Positions 36,748-44,733 of a stretch of DNA of 64,000 bases are shown in pieces; within the stretch, counting starts at the first letter, position 1, and each line of letters starts with the position of its first letter. The notes under the pieces were generated by a model that worked only from the letters and a program-made list of their open reading frames with translations, did no database searches and had not been told where the DNA came from. The stretch covers positions 1 to 64,000 of the forward strand of contig CAMHLZ010000007.1 in the NCBI GenBank assembly GCA_946186125.1, in the 5' to 3' direction. The translations under genes and the position numbers were made by a program. The stretch comes from an uncultured Lachnospira sp. GTDB lineage: Bacteria > Bacillota > Clostridia > Lachnospirales > Lachnospiraceae.

Positions 36748-38962
36748 GTTTGGAAAAGGAAAAAGTTTTGTCCTTTTCATCATAACAATTGCATGTATGG
36801 TCGGATTGGCATTACTTGCTGGTTTTGGTGTTGGTGAAAAGAAGACAGGAGCAGCTAAGAATATTATTCTTGGTCTTGATTTAAAGGGTGGTGTGAGCAT
36901 CACATATCAGGTAGTTGATGAGAAGTTTACAAAGGAACAGCTTGATGATACAAAGTACAAGCTTGAACTCAGAGTTTCAAATTATAGTACTGAATCAGAA
37001 GTATACACAGAGGGTGATAACAGAATTACTGTTGATATCCCGGGTGCGTATGATGCAGAGGCTATATTAAATGAGCTTGGTAAACCTGGTTCTATTATGT
37101 TTGTTACAAAAGCAGAGGACGGATTTACAGGTGACGACAAATATGATGTATATACTGCAGAAGATGGAACTGTATATAAGGTATGGATTGACGGAGATGA
37201 TATCAAGGATGCTCAGCCTCGTACAGACAGTGACCAGAAGACAGGTGCAACAGATTATCTTGTAGGATTATCATTAAATGATGAAGGTAAGGAAAAGTTC
37301 GCTGAAGCAACTACAGAAAACATTGGAAAACAGATTTCTATCATGTATGATGAGAAGATAATCAGTTCTCCGAGAGTAGAATCAGCAATTACTACAGGTG
37401 AAGCTGTAATTAATGGTATGGGAACTTATGAAGCAGCTGAGAATCTTGCTTCAACAATCAGAATTGGTTCTCTTTCATTACAGCTTGAAGAAGTTAGTTC
37501 ACAGGTTGTAGGTGCAAAACTTGGAAATGATGCTATCAGCACAAGCTTGAAAGCAGGTTTGATTGGTATCGTATTGGTTATGATTTTCATGATTTGCGTA
37601 TACCGTGTACCTGGTGTTATGGCAAGTATTGCATTAGCAATATATACAGTATTTGAACTTCTTGTGTTAAATGGATTTGATTTAACGCTTACACTTCCGG
37701 GAATAGCCGGTATTATATTGTCAATCGGTATGGCGGTGGATGCGAACGTAATTATTTATGCACGTATCAAGGAAGAGCTTGCTGCAGGAAGACATGTAGA
37801 TACTGCTATCAAATCAGGTTTCCAGAAAGCAACATCAGCAATCGTTGATGGTAATATTACAACAATTATTGCTTCTATCGTTTTGATGTGGCTTGGCTCA
37901 GGAACTGTTAAAGGTTTTGCACAGACTCTTGCAATTGGTATTGTTTTATCAGTGTTTACTGCATTGGTTATTTCAAGAGTATTGATGGCACTTGTTTATA
38001 ACATGGGTGCAAAAGATGTTAAATTATATGGTGTTCAGAAAGAAAGAAAGACTATTGATTTTGTAGGAAAGAAAGCAATATTCTTTACTATTTCCGTTAT
38101 ATGTATTGTTTCAGGTATCACTGCAATGATATACAATGGAGCAAGCGGTAATGATCCATTTAATTATAGTATCGAATTTAAGGGTGGTACATCTACTACA
38201 GTAACATTTGATAAAGAGTATTCAATTGACGAATTTAATGATAACATTAAGCCTGTAATCGCTGATATTATTGGTAATAATGATATTCAGGGACAGAAGG
38301 TAAATAATTCAACACAGTATGTTATTAAGACACAGGTATTAAAGCCTGAGACAAGAGAAGCTTTCAGAGATGCATTAGTTGAACAGTTTAATGCTTCGGA
38401 AGAGATGGAAGAGACTAACATCAGTTCAAGTATCAGTAATGAGATGAGAAAGAATGCAATTCTTGCCGTAATCGTTGCTACAATCTGTATGTTGATTTAC
38501 ATCTGGTTCAGATTTAAGGATATCAAGTTTGCTTCAAGTGCGGTTATTGCATTGTTGCATGACGTTGCTATCGTAGTTGGATTTTATGCATTATCAAGAA
38601 TTACGGTTGGTACAACATTTATTGCGTGTATTCTTACAATACTCGGTTATTCAATAAATGCAACTATCGTTATCTTCGATCGTATCAGAGAGAATCTTGC
38701 ATTAGTTAAGAATAATCGTACAGTTGATTTAAAAGATGTTGTAAACCAGAGTATTACTCAAACATTAACAAGAAGTATATATACATCACTTACAACATTA
38801 ATTACTATTTCAGCATTATATATTCTTGGAGTGACATCTATTCGTGAATTTGCACTTCCAATTATCGTTGGTATTGTTGCCGGTGGTTATTCATCTGTAT
38901 TCGTTACAGGATCATTATGGTATGTAATGTCAAAGAAGAAATACGAACAGAAGACGAAGTAA
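36740..38962 (+). CDS. secDF: SecDF fused protein-export subunit
   Basis: A 740-residue RND-type membrane protein that joins SecD and SecF in one chain and uses the proton gradient to help Sec translocation. The SecD half shows LGLDLKGGVS and a periplasmic-type domain followed by six helices with GMAVDANVIIYARI. The SecF half starts near residue 430 with IEFKGGTSTTV and includes SINATIVIFDRIREN. The start overlaps the end of the maturase gene. Confidence 0.95.
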   Translation: MNKFGKGKSFVLFIITIACMVGLALLAGFGVGEKKTGAAKNIILGLDLKGGVSITYQVVDEKFTKEQLDDTKYKLELRVSNYSTESEVYTEGDNRITVDIPGAYDAEAILNELGKPGSIMFVTKAEDGFTGDDKYDVYTAEDGTVYKVWIDGDDIKDAQPRTDSDQKTGATDYLVGLSLNDEGKEKFAEATTENIGKQISIMYDEKIISSPRVESAITTGEAVINGMGTYEAAENLASTIRIGSLSLQLEEVSSQVVGAKLGNDAISTSLKAGLIGIVLVMIFMICVYRVPGVMASIALAIYTVFELLVLNGFDLTLTLPGIAGIILSIGMAVDANVIIYARIKEELAAGRHVDTAIKSGFQKATSAIVDGNITTIIASIVLMWLGSGTVKGFAQTLAIGIVLSVFTALVISRVLMALVYNMGAKDVKLYGVQKERKTIDFVGKKAIFFTISVICIVSGITAMIYNGASGNDPFNYSIEFKGGTSTTVTFDKEYSIDEFNDNIKPVIADIIGNNDIQGQKVNNSTQYVIKTQVLKPETREAFRDALVEQFNASEEMEETNISSSISNEMRKNAILAVIVATICMLIYIWFRFKDIKFASSAVIALLHDVAIVVGFYALSRITVGTTFIACILTILGYSINATIVIFDRIRENLALVKNNRTVDLKDVVNQSITQTLTRSIYTSLTTLITISALYILGVTSIREFALPIIVGIVAGGYSSVFVTGSLWYVMSKKKYEQKTK

Positions 38963-38972
38963 ATATTAAAGT

Positions 38973-39003
38973 AAAAATGCTGCCTTTATGGCAGCATTTT
39001 TAA
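38973..39003 (+). terminator. Terminator after secDF
   Basis: A perfect 12-bp stem (AAAAATGCTGCC at 38973-38984 with 38990-39001) with a five-base loop that ends in TTTTT. Confidence 0.88.
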
Positions 39004-39061
39004 ATGCTGGTGTATCTGTTATTTAAAAACGACTATACTAGTGCTCAGAATGGAGATTAAT

Positions 39062-40825
39062 ATGGAAAAATGGAAAGTATATGCAAAAAAAGCAGATTTT
39101 GATGCAATAGGAAAAAAATTCGATATAGATCCTGTTGCTGCCAGGGTAATAAGAAACAGAGATATTGTTTCGGAGGAGGAGTATGTAAGATATCTGAGAC
39201 CAGATATTTCACGTTTGTATTCTCCATATTTGATGAAAGACATTGAAAAAGCCTGCGATATTATTATTAAGGGTATTAAAGAAAATAAAAAAATACAGGT
39301 TGTGGGTGATTATGATATTGACGGTGTGTGTTCGGGAAATATCTTAACACAGGGATTTGAGGAAATTGGCGCAGATGTCAGTTTTGCAGTTCCTGATAGA
39401 ATAGAAGACGGGTACGGCATTAATCAGCAGATGATTAAGCGTGCATATGACGGAGGTGTGGAATTAATAGTTACCTGTGACAACGGAATTGCTGCATCAG
39501 ATGCAATAGAGTACGCAAAGAATCTGGGAATGACCGTTGTTGTTACAGATCATCATGAAGTCCAATACGAAGAAATTGATGGCACAAAAAAGTATCTGAT
39601 ACCAAATGCAGATGCCGTTGTTGATCCTAAAAGACCTGACGATGAATATCCTTTCAAAGAACTATGTGGTGCAGGAGTTGCGTATAAACTTATCACAATC
39701 TTGTTTGAAAAATCGGGTAAATCCGAAAAGGAAGTTGAAAAATATCTTCAGTTTGCGGCTATTGCAACTATAGGTGATGTTGTAGATTTAAAAGATGAAA
39801 ACAGAATAATTACTATTGCAGGACTTAAGCAGTTGAATAATACTAAAAATCCGGGATTACGAAGCCTTATAGAAGAAACAGGATTATCCGAAAAAACATT
39901 GGTTTCATATCATATTGGATTTGTGATTGGTCCATGTCTTAATGCAGGTGGAAGACTAGATTCAGCCATGAAGTCATATAGACTTTTGAAAACTATGGAT
40001 ATAAATGAGGCAAAGCTCATTGCAAAGGAATTAAAAGAACTAAATGATGAAAGAAAAAATATAACAGCTGAACAGGTAGATATAGCTGTCAGGATGATAG
40101 AAGAAGACGAAAGATATAAAAATGACAAAGTATTGGTTATATTACTTGAAAAATGTCATGAAAGTGTCGTGGGAATTGTAGCGGGAAGAATAAGGGAAAA
40201 ATATAATAAGCCTGTAATCGTACTTACCAGAGTAAAAGATGGGCTTAAAGGTTCAGGCAGATCAATAGAAGAATATAATATGTTTGAAGAATTGATAAAA
40301 TGCCGGCATCTTTTTCGAAAATTCGGAGGGCATCCCATGGCTGCAGGATTGTCTTTGGAGGAAAAGAATTTTGAAGAACTTAGAATTACCTTGAATAGTA
40401 ATACCACACTGACAGAAGAAGATTTATGCAGAAAAATATGGATAGATGTCCCTATGCCGTTTAATTACATTACATTTAAACTTGTAGAACAGCTTGCAAA
40501 GCTCGAACCATTTGGAAAAGGAAATGAAAAACCTGTCTTCGCACAAAAAAATGTGAGAATTGGCAGAATTTCTGTATTTGGAGAAAAGCGAAATGTTATG
40601 AGATGGGATATGTTTGATGATAATGGTTTTGTGATGCAGGGAACTATGTTTTGTGATGCAGATGATATTTTATCAGATTTAGAGAGTAAATTCACAAAAG
40701 AAGAGGTAGATAAAGCATTGTCGGGTATTCCAAATAATATAAAGGTTTCCGTTACATATTATCCAGAGATAAATGAATACAAAGGAAGGCGTAACATCAG
40801 AGTTGTGATTCAAAGATATTTGTGA
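39062..40825 (+). CDS. recJ: Single-stranded-DNA exonuclease RecJ
   Basis: A 587-residue 5'-3' exonuclease of the DHH phosphoesterase family used in recombination and mismatch repair. Motifs DYDIDGVCSG (about 81), TCDNGI and TDHHEVQ (DHH) are intact, followed by the DHHA1 domain with GxxGGHPMAAG-like RKFGGHPMAAG. GGAG at 39052-39055 supports ATG 39062. It is followed by apt, as in many Firmicutes, but the usual next gene relA is not here. Confidence 0.95.
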   Translation: MEKWKVYAKKADFDAIGKKFDIDPVAARVIRNRDIVSEEEYVRYLRPDISRLYSPYLMKDIEKACDIIIKGIKENKKIQVVGDYDIDGVCSGNILTQGFEEIGADVSFAVPDRIEDGYGINQQMIKRAYDGGVELIVTCDNGIAASDAIEYAKNLGMTVVVTDHHEVQYEEIDGTKKYLIPNADAVVDPKRPDDEYPFKELCGAGVAYKLITILFEKSGKSEKEVEKYLQFAAIATIGDVVDLKDENRIITIAGLKQLNNTKNPGLRSLIEETGLSEKTLVSYHIGFVIGPCLNAGGRLDSAMKSYRLLKTMDINEAKLIAKELKELNDERKNITAEQVDIAVRMIEEDERYKNDKVLVILLEKCHESVVGIVAGRIREKYNKPVIVLTRVKDGLKGSGRSIEEYNMFEELIKCRHLFRKFGGHPMAAGLSLEEKNFEELRITLNSNTTLTEEDLCRKIWIDVPMPFNYITFKLVEQLAKLEPFGKGNEKPVFAQKNVRIGRISVFGEKRNVMRWDMFDDNGFVMQGTMFCDADDILSDLESKFTKEEVDKALSGIPNNIKVSVTYYPEINEYKGRRNIRVVIQRYL

Positions 40826-40849
40826 TAACATATGAATATATATTGTGTA

Positions 40850-40899
40850 GCAGACGGCACAAAAATTATATTGCAATTAAACTGAAGAAACTCGTCTGC
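40850..40899 (+). promoter_or_regulatory. Hairpin in the recJ-apt gap
   Basis: GCAGACG (40850-40856) pairs perfectly with CGTCTGC (40893-40899) around a 36-base loop, ending five bases before the apt ribosome binding site. It could influence apt translation, but a seven-pair stem may also be chance. Confidence 0.35.
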
Positions 40900-40914
40900 G
40901 GAATGGAGATTAAC

Positions 40915-41439
40915 ATGAAAAAAATAGAAGAATATGTGAGAAGTATTAAAGATTTTCCAAAGGAAGGAATCATTTTCAGGGATGTCACCACAGTATTGCA
41001 GGATTCTGAAGGACTGCATATGGCAATCGATATGATGCAGGATACAATTAAAGATATAGATTTTGACGTGGTTATAGGTCCGGAATCAAGAGGATTTATT
41101 TTTGGCGTACCTATTGCATATAATTTGAATAAAGCATTTGTACCGGTAAGGAAGAAAGGAAAACTCCCTTGTGAGACTGTATCTATGGATTATGAATTAG
41201 AATATGGAACAGCGACAATAGAGATGCATAAAGATTCAATAAAGCCGGGACAAAAGGTATTGATTGTAGATGATTTGATTGCTACGGGAGGAACTATAGA
41301 AGCTATTACAAAACTTGTAGAAGGATTAGGCGGAGAAGTAGCCGGTATATGTTTCTTTATGGAATTAAAGGGATTGAACGGAAGAGAAAAATTGAAAAAA
41401 TATAGAATTGAATCTGTTATTCAATATGAAGGAGCATAG
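40915..41439 (+). CDS. apt: Adenine phosphoribosyltransferase
   Basis: A 174-residue cytoplasmic enzyme that turns adenine and PRPP into AMP (purine salvage). The PRPP-binding motif VLIVDDLIATGGT is present, as is the N-terminal FPKEGIIFRDVT segment. The length is typical. GGAG at 40905-40908 supports ATG 40915 over an in-frame start at 40822. Confidence 0.96.
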   Translation: MKKIEEYVRSIKDFPKEGIIFRDVTTVLQDSEGLHMAIDMMQDTIKDIDFDVVIGPESRGFIFGVPIAYNLNKAFVPVRKKGKLPCETVSMDYELEYGTATIEMHKDSIKPGQKVLIVDDLIATGGTIEAITKLVEGLGGEVAGICFFMELKGLNGREKLKKYRIESVIQYEGA

Positions 41440-41473
41440 TGTGAAAAATCATATTGGTATATGATTTTTCACA
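41440..41473. terminator. Terminator hairpin after apt
   Basis: A perfect 15-bp stem (41440-41454 with 41459-41473, TGTGAAAAATCATAT) with the loop TGGT begins right after the apt stop. The arm contains the T run ATTTTT, and no T tract follows, so efficiency is uncertain. Confidence 0.65.
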
Positions 41474-41475
41474 CG

Positions 41476-41640
41476 GCAATTTGTGTCGCAGGTGCCACAA
41501 ATTGCAATTATCGCGGAGCTGAATTAATAATTCAGTTCCAACTTTTGTGCGCCTTGCGGCGCAGGCCGCTAATGGGTGAAAGTCCTCTTACTTACTCGAC
41601 TGAGAGGTCGGCTAATCAATTAATCGTTAGCCTGCTACTC
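41476..41640. ncRNA. Structured intergenic element, possible ncRNA or repeat
   Basis: Between the apt hairpin and the leuA promoter there are no genes but a chain of hairpins: 41476-41485/41496-41505 (10 bp), 41516-41525/41529-41538 (10 bp with one G-U), TGCGCC/GGCGCA at 41548-41553/41558-41563, CCTCT/AGAGG near 41584-41606, and GGCTAA/TTAGCC near 41609-41633. Its GC content is higher than that of the flanks. The phrase GGGTGAAAGTCC recalls domain I of group II introns, but no intron protein is present. The strand is unknown. It may be a dispersed repeat, an intron scar or a small RNA. Confidence 0.4.
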
Positions 41641-41668
41641 AATAAAAAATAAAATAAATCAATACAAT

Positions 41669-41741
41669 TGATTAAATTTAATCATTCTCATAAAGGATAA
41701 ACTGTGTTAATATAAATAACATCAAGAAAGATGATGTTATT
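41669..41741 (+). promoter_or_regulatory. leuA-araC promoter with abutting palindrome and leader hairpin
   Basis: A perfect 16-bp palindrome, TGATTAAATTTAATCA (41669-41684), touches a -35-like TTCTCA (41685-41690). A 17-bp spacer leads to an extended -10, TGTTAATAT (TAATAT at 41708-41713). The expected transcript begins close to a hairpin with arms AATAACATCA/TGATGTTATT (41715-41724/41732-41741). A site directly upstream of -35 is where an AraC-type activator would bind. Confidence 0.5.
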
Positions 41742-41782
41742 TTAACAGATATTAGACAATGTTTGGAATAGGAGGTCTTTTT

Positions 41783-43777
41783 ATGGAGATGAAGGGATAT
41801 GATAAATACGAAAGAGCGTATTTTATGCCACCTGAATGCACATATGACTGGGTAAAGAAAGATTATGTTGATAAAGCACCTATATGGTGTTCAGTAGATT
41901 TAAGAGATGGAAACCAGGCGTTAATTGAGCCTATGAGTCTTGAGGAAAAACTTGAGTTTTTCCAGATGTTAGTAGATGTGGGATTCAAGGAAATTGAAGT
42001 GGGCTTTCCGGCAGCGTCTGAGACAGAATATAATTTCATGCGTGCGTTAATAGAAAAAAATATGATTCCGGATGATGTTACGGTTCAGGTGTTAACACAG
42101 GCAAGGGAACATATAATTAAGAAAACATTTGAGGCTGTAAAAGGTGCTCCTCATGCTGTTATACATCTTTACAACTCTACATCAGTAGCACAGAGAGAAC
42201 AGGTATTTAAAAAATCAAAAGAAGAAGTTAAGCAGATTGCAATAGATGGAGCAATGCTTTTAAAGAAATTAGCTGATGAAACAGATGGTAATTTTTCGTT
42301 CGAATATAGTCCGGAGAGTTTTCCGGGAACAGAGGTTGATTATGCAGTGGAGGTGTGTAACGCAGTTCTTGATGTGTGGAGGCCTGTTAAAGAAAATAAG
42401 GCTATTATAAATATACCTACAACTGTTGAGATTGCGATGCCGCACGTATTTGCGACACAGGTTGAGTACATCAGTAAGAATTTAAAATACAGAGATGCGG
42501 TTACGCTTTCACTTCATCCGCATAATGACAGAGGAAGCGGTGTTAGTGATGCTGAACTTGGAATTTTAGCAGGAGCAGACAGAATAGAGGGAACTCTTTT
42601 TGGAAATGGAGAGAGAACGGGAAATGTTGACATTATCACACTTGCGATGAACATGTTTTCACATGGAGTTAATCCTGAGTTAGATTTTGCGAATATGTCT
42701 GAAATACGTGAGAAGTATGAGAGACTTACCAGAATGAACGTTTCACCAAGACAGCCATATGCAGGAGACTTAGTATTTACGGCTTTTTCGGGCTCTCATC
42801 AGGATGCTATTTCAAAAGGAATGGCATGGAGAGAAGAAAAGAAGTTATACAAATGGTCAGTTCCTTATCTTCCGGTTGATCCTAAAGATGTCGGAAGGGC
42901 ATACGAATCCGATGTAATTCGTATTAACAGCCAGTCAGGTAAGGGTGGTGTCAACTACATTTTAAAACAGAATTATGGAATTACCATACCTGATAAGATG
43001 AGAGAAGAATTCGGTTATCTTGTAAAGCACGTATCAGATGAGGCTCATAAGGAATTATTACCTGAAGTAGTTTATGGAATCTTAGAGGATAATTATGTGA
43101 CACATAAACCGCATTTTCAGATACCGGAGTGTCATTTTAAACAGGAAAACGGAATTATGGCACAGGTAAGCATTGCACACAAGAATCAGGTACATGTTAT
43201 AGATGCTAATGGAAACGGAAGATTAGATGCCGTTTCAAATACAATTAAGCAATACTTTGATATAAGCTACGAGTTAAGCGTATATGAAGAACATGCATTA
43301 TCAAAAGGCTCATCATCAAAGGCGTTAACATTTGTCGGAATAACCTGTGATAACAAAATGTACTGGGGCGTGGGAATTGATGAGGATATAATAAAGTCGT
43401 CAATTGATGCGTTGGTGGTTGCGGTAAATAAGCTTCCGCAGATAACTCAGGACAACAACAAAGATGATGAGAGACTTGTATCTATGAAGAATTATATACA
43501 GGCAAATTATGACAGTGTAACACTTGAGGATGTAGCACAGAGATTTGATTTGTCTGAGCCGTATGTTTCAAAGTATTTTAAAGAAAAATCCGGAGTTACA
43601 TTTGGAGATTATGTTCAGCAGCTTAGGATGAAGAAAGCCAAGACACTCCTTAAAAACAGTAATATGACAGTTGAGAGTATTGCAGAGAGTGTAGGATATC
43701 CTAATGTTGAGCATTTTAGCAGATTGTTCAAGAAAAAATACGGTGTAGCCCCAATACAGTATAGAAATAACCAGTAA
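41783..43777 (+). CDS. leuA: 2-isopropylmalate synthase fused to an AraC-type DNA-binding domain
   Basis: A 664-residue fusion. Residues 1-555 are a complete isopropylmalate synthase, which joins acetyl-CoA and 2-ketoisovalerate in the first step of leucine synthesis. Visible parts are the [13 protein letters not shown] start of the barrel, metal motif [17 protein letters not shown] and the C-terminal LeuA dimer domain that binds leucine in known enzymes. Residues about 558-664 are a full AraC/XylS domain with two helix-turn-helix units ([40 protein letters not shown]). The frame is unbroken across the joint. GGAGG at 41771-41775 supports ATG 41783. No other leucine gene adjoins it. Inference: a trigger enzyme that senses leucine and controls transcription. 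Confidence 0.93.
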   Translation: MEMKGYDKYERAYFMPPECTYDWVKKDYVDKAPIWCSVDLRDGNQALIEPMSLEEKLEFFQMLVDVGFKEIEVGFPAASETEYNFMRALIEKNMIPDDVTVQVLTQAREHIIKKTFEAVKGAPHAVIHLYNSTSVAQREQVFKKSKEEVKQIAIDGAMLLKKLADETDGNFSFEYSPESFPGTEVDYAVEVCNAVLDVWRPVKENKAIINIPTTVEIAMPHVFATQVEYISKNLKYRDAVTLSLHPHNDRGSGVSDAELGILAGADRIEGTLFGNGERTGNVDIITLAMNMFSHGVNPELDFANMSEIREKYERLTRMNVSPRQPYAGDLVFTAFSGSHQDAISKGMAWREEKKLYKWSVPYLPVDPKDVGRAYESDVIRINSQSGKGGVNYILKQNYGITIPDKMREEFGYLVKHVSDEAHKELLPEVVYGILEDNYVTHKPHFQIPECHFKQENGIMAQVSIAHKNQVHVIDANGNGRLDAVSNTIKQYFDISYELSVYEEHALSKGSSSKALTFVGITCDNKMYWGVGIDEDIIKSSIDALVVAVNKLPQITQDNNKDDERLVSMKNYIQANYDSVTLEDVAQRFDLSEPYVSKYFKEKSGVTFGDYVQQLRMKKAKTLLKNSNMTVESIAESVGYPNVEHFSRLFKKKYGVAPIQYRNNQ

Positions 43778-43790
43778 AAAAATAGTTTCT

Positions 43791-43834
43791 AAATATGCAT
43801 TTTGATTGATATAACAGTTAAAATGCATATTTTT
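43791..43834. terminator. Terminator after the leuA fusion
   Basis: A perfect 13-bp stem (AAATATGCATTTT at 43791-43803 with 43820-43832) and a 16-base loop, followed by TTTC. It lies 14 bases after the stop. Confidence 0.7.
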
Positions 43835-43840
43835 CACAAC

Positions 43841-43885
43841 ATAATGTCAAATATATTTGACATTATTCTATAATGAGTGTATAAT
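43841..43885 (+). promoter_or_regulatory. Consensus promoter overlapped by a 26-bp palindrome
   Basis: TTGACA (43857-43862), 17 bp, TATAAT (43880-43885) is a full consensus match. A perfect 26-bp palindrome (43841-43866; half-site ATAATGTCAAATA) covers the -35 box, so a bound repressor would shut off this very strong promoter. The likely binder is the small XRE protein encoded two genes down. Confidence 0.8.
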
Positions 43886-43930
43886 GTGATTGTAAAACAT
43901 GAAATATTTATATATTAAGGAGGTATCGTT

Positions 43931-44446
43931 ATGATATCAGGATTTTTTTCAGTAATGTTGATAATGATTGGTGTTTTTGTATTTTTAGTGGTCAAAAAAG
44001 AAAAAACGGTTAATAATGAACATGGGCATTTTGATGAAATGCAGGAAAAAATACGTTCTGATGCATTCAAGATCGGATATTTTGTAACTATAATGTGCAT
44101 GGTTTTTTTGATTTTTATGATGGAATTAATTGATATTCAAAAATGGGTAGAGTATTCGTTTGCTTTATTGGTTGTTATGATGATAGGAATTGTGGTATTT
44201 GCTGTTTATTGTATTTACAAAGAAGCATTTTTTAAGATAGGGGTATCAGGAACGTCTTACATCTATCTGTGTATAGCGGTTTGTTTCTCTAATGGTGGAG
44301 TAGCTATTATGAGATTTAACGAGGGAAGTTTATGTAAAAACGGTGTTATAACTTTTGATGGTGGGAGTTCATTGGTCACCGGTGTGAGCTTTTTTATAAT
44401 ACTGGTCGCTCTTTTACTTAAAAAGGCCAATGTTTCGAAAGGGTGA
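43931..44446 (+). CDS. Five-helix membrane protein, unknown function
   Basis: A 171-residue protein with about five hydrophobic helices (near 3-21, 47-64, 70-92, 100-122 and 150-166). The first loop is charged (NEHGHFDEMQEKIRSDAFKIGYF), a pattern common in small membrane proteins paired with an XRE regulator in Firmicutes. AAGGAGG is seven bases before the ATG. The next gene starts six bases after its stop. Confidence 0.65.
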   Translation: MISGFFSVMLIMIGVFVFLVVKKEKTVNNEHGHFDEMQEKIRSDAFKIGYFVTIMCMVFLIFMMELIDIQKWVEYSFALLVVMMIGIVVFAVYCIYKEAFFKIGVSGTSYIYLCIAVCFSNGGVAIMRFNEGSLCKNGVITFDGGSSLVTGVSFFIILVALLLKKANVSKG

Positions 44447-44451
44447 GTGGA

Positions 44452-44643
44452 ATGAAAAATCTTAAAATGAAGTCTGCACGGGCTGCAAAAGATTTGTCAC
44501 AGGAACAGTTAGCAGTAATCTGCGGTGTTTCCAGACAGACAATAAGTGCCATAGAAAAGGGAGATTACAATCCAACCATAAAACTGTGTATTGTCATATG
44601 TAAAGCATTGGGTAAAACTCTGGATGATTTGTTCTGGGAGTAA
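44452..44643 (+). CDS. Small XRE-family regulator
   Basis: A 63-residue protein that is nearly all helix-turn-helix (KDLSQEQLAVICGVSRQTISAIEKGDYNPT), with the ending LGKTLDDLFWE typical of this group. It probably controls its own operon through the palindrome at 43841-43866. A GTG at 44443 would add three residues, but the ATG at 44452 gives the usual family start. Confidence 0.85.
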   Translation: MKNLKMKSARAAKDLSQEQLAVICGVSRQTISAIEKGDYNPTIKLCIVICKALGKTLDDLFWE

Positions 44644-44669
44644 CGCTTAAAAAGCCGTTAATTGAAATG

Positions 44670-44698
44670 TTGAAATAATCCGAAAATAATTGTATAAT
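44670..44698 (+). promoter_or_regulatory. Promoter of the Ig-like repeat gene
   Basis: TTGAAA (44670-44675), 17 bp, TATAAT (44693-44698). It lies 35 bases before the ATG. Confidence 0.8.
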
Positions 44699-44733
44699 GG
44701 ACTATATGACTTTTTTCGGAAAGGGATGGCAAT

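Noticed and set aside
41545-41640. Possible 5' end of a group II intron (GTGCG... and GGGTGAAAGTCC)
   Set aside because: Only short, common motifs fit. There is no reverse transcriptase, domain V or 3' end in the region, so it is reported only as an unknown structured element.
41461-41652. Open reading frame of 63 codons between apt and leuA
   Set aside because: It lies wholly within the hairpin-rich element, starts inside the apt terminator hairpin, has no ribosome binding site and an odd composition; the reading frame appears to be chance.
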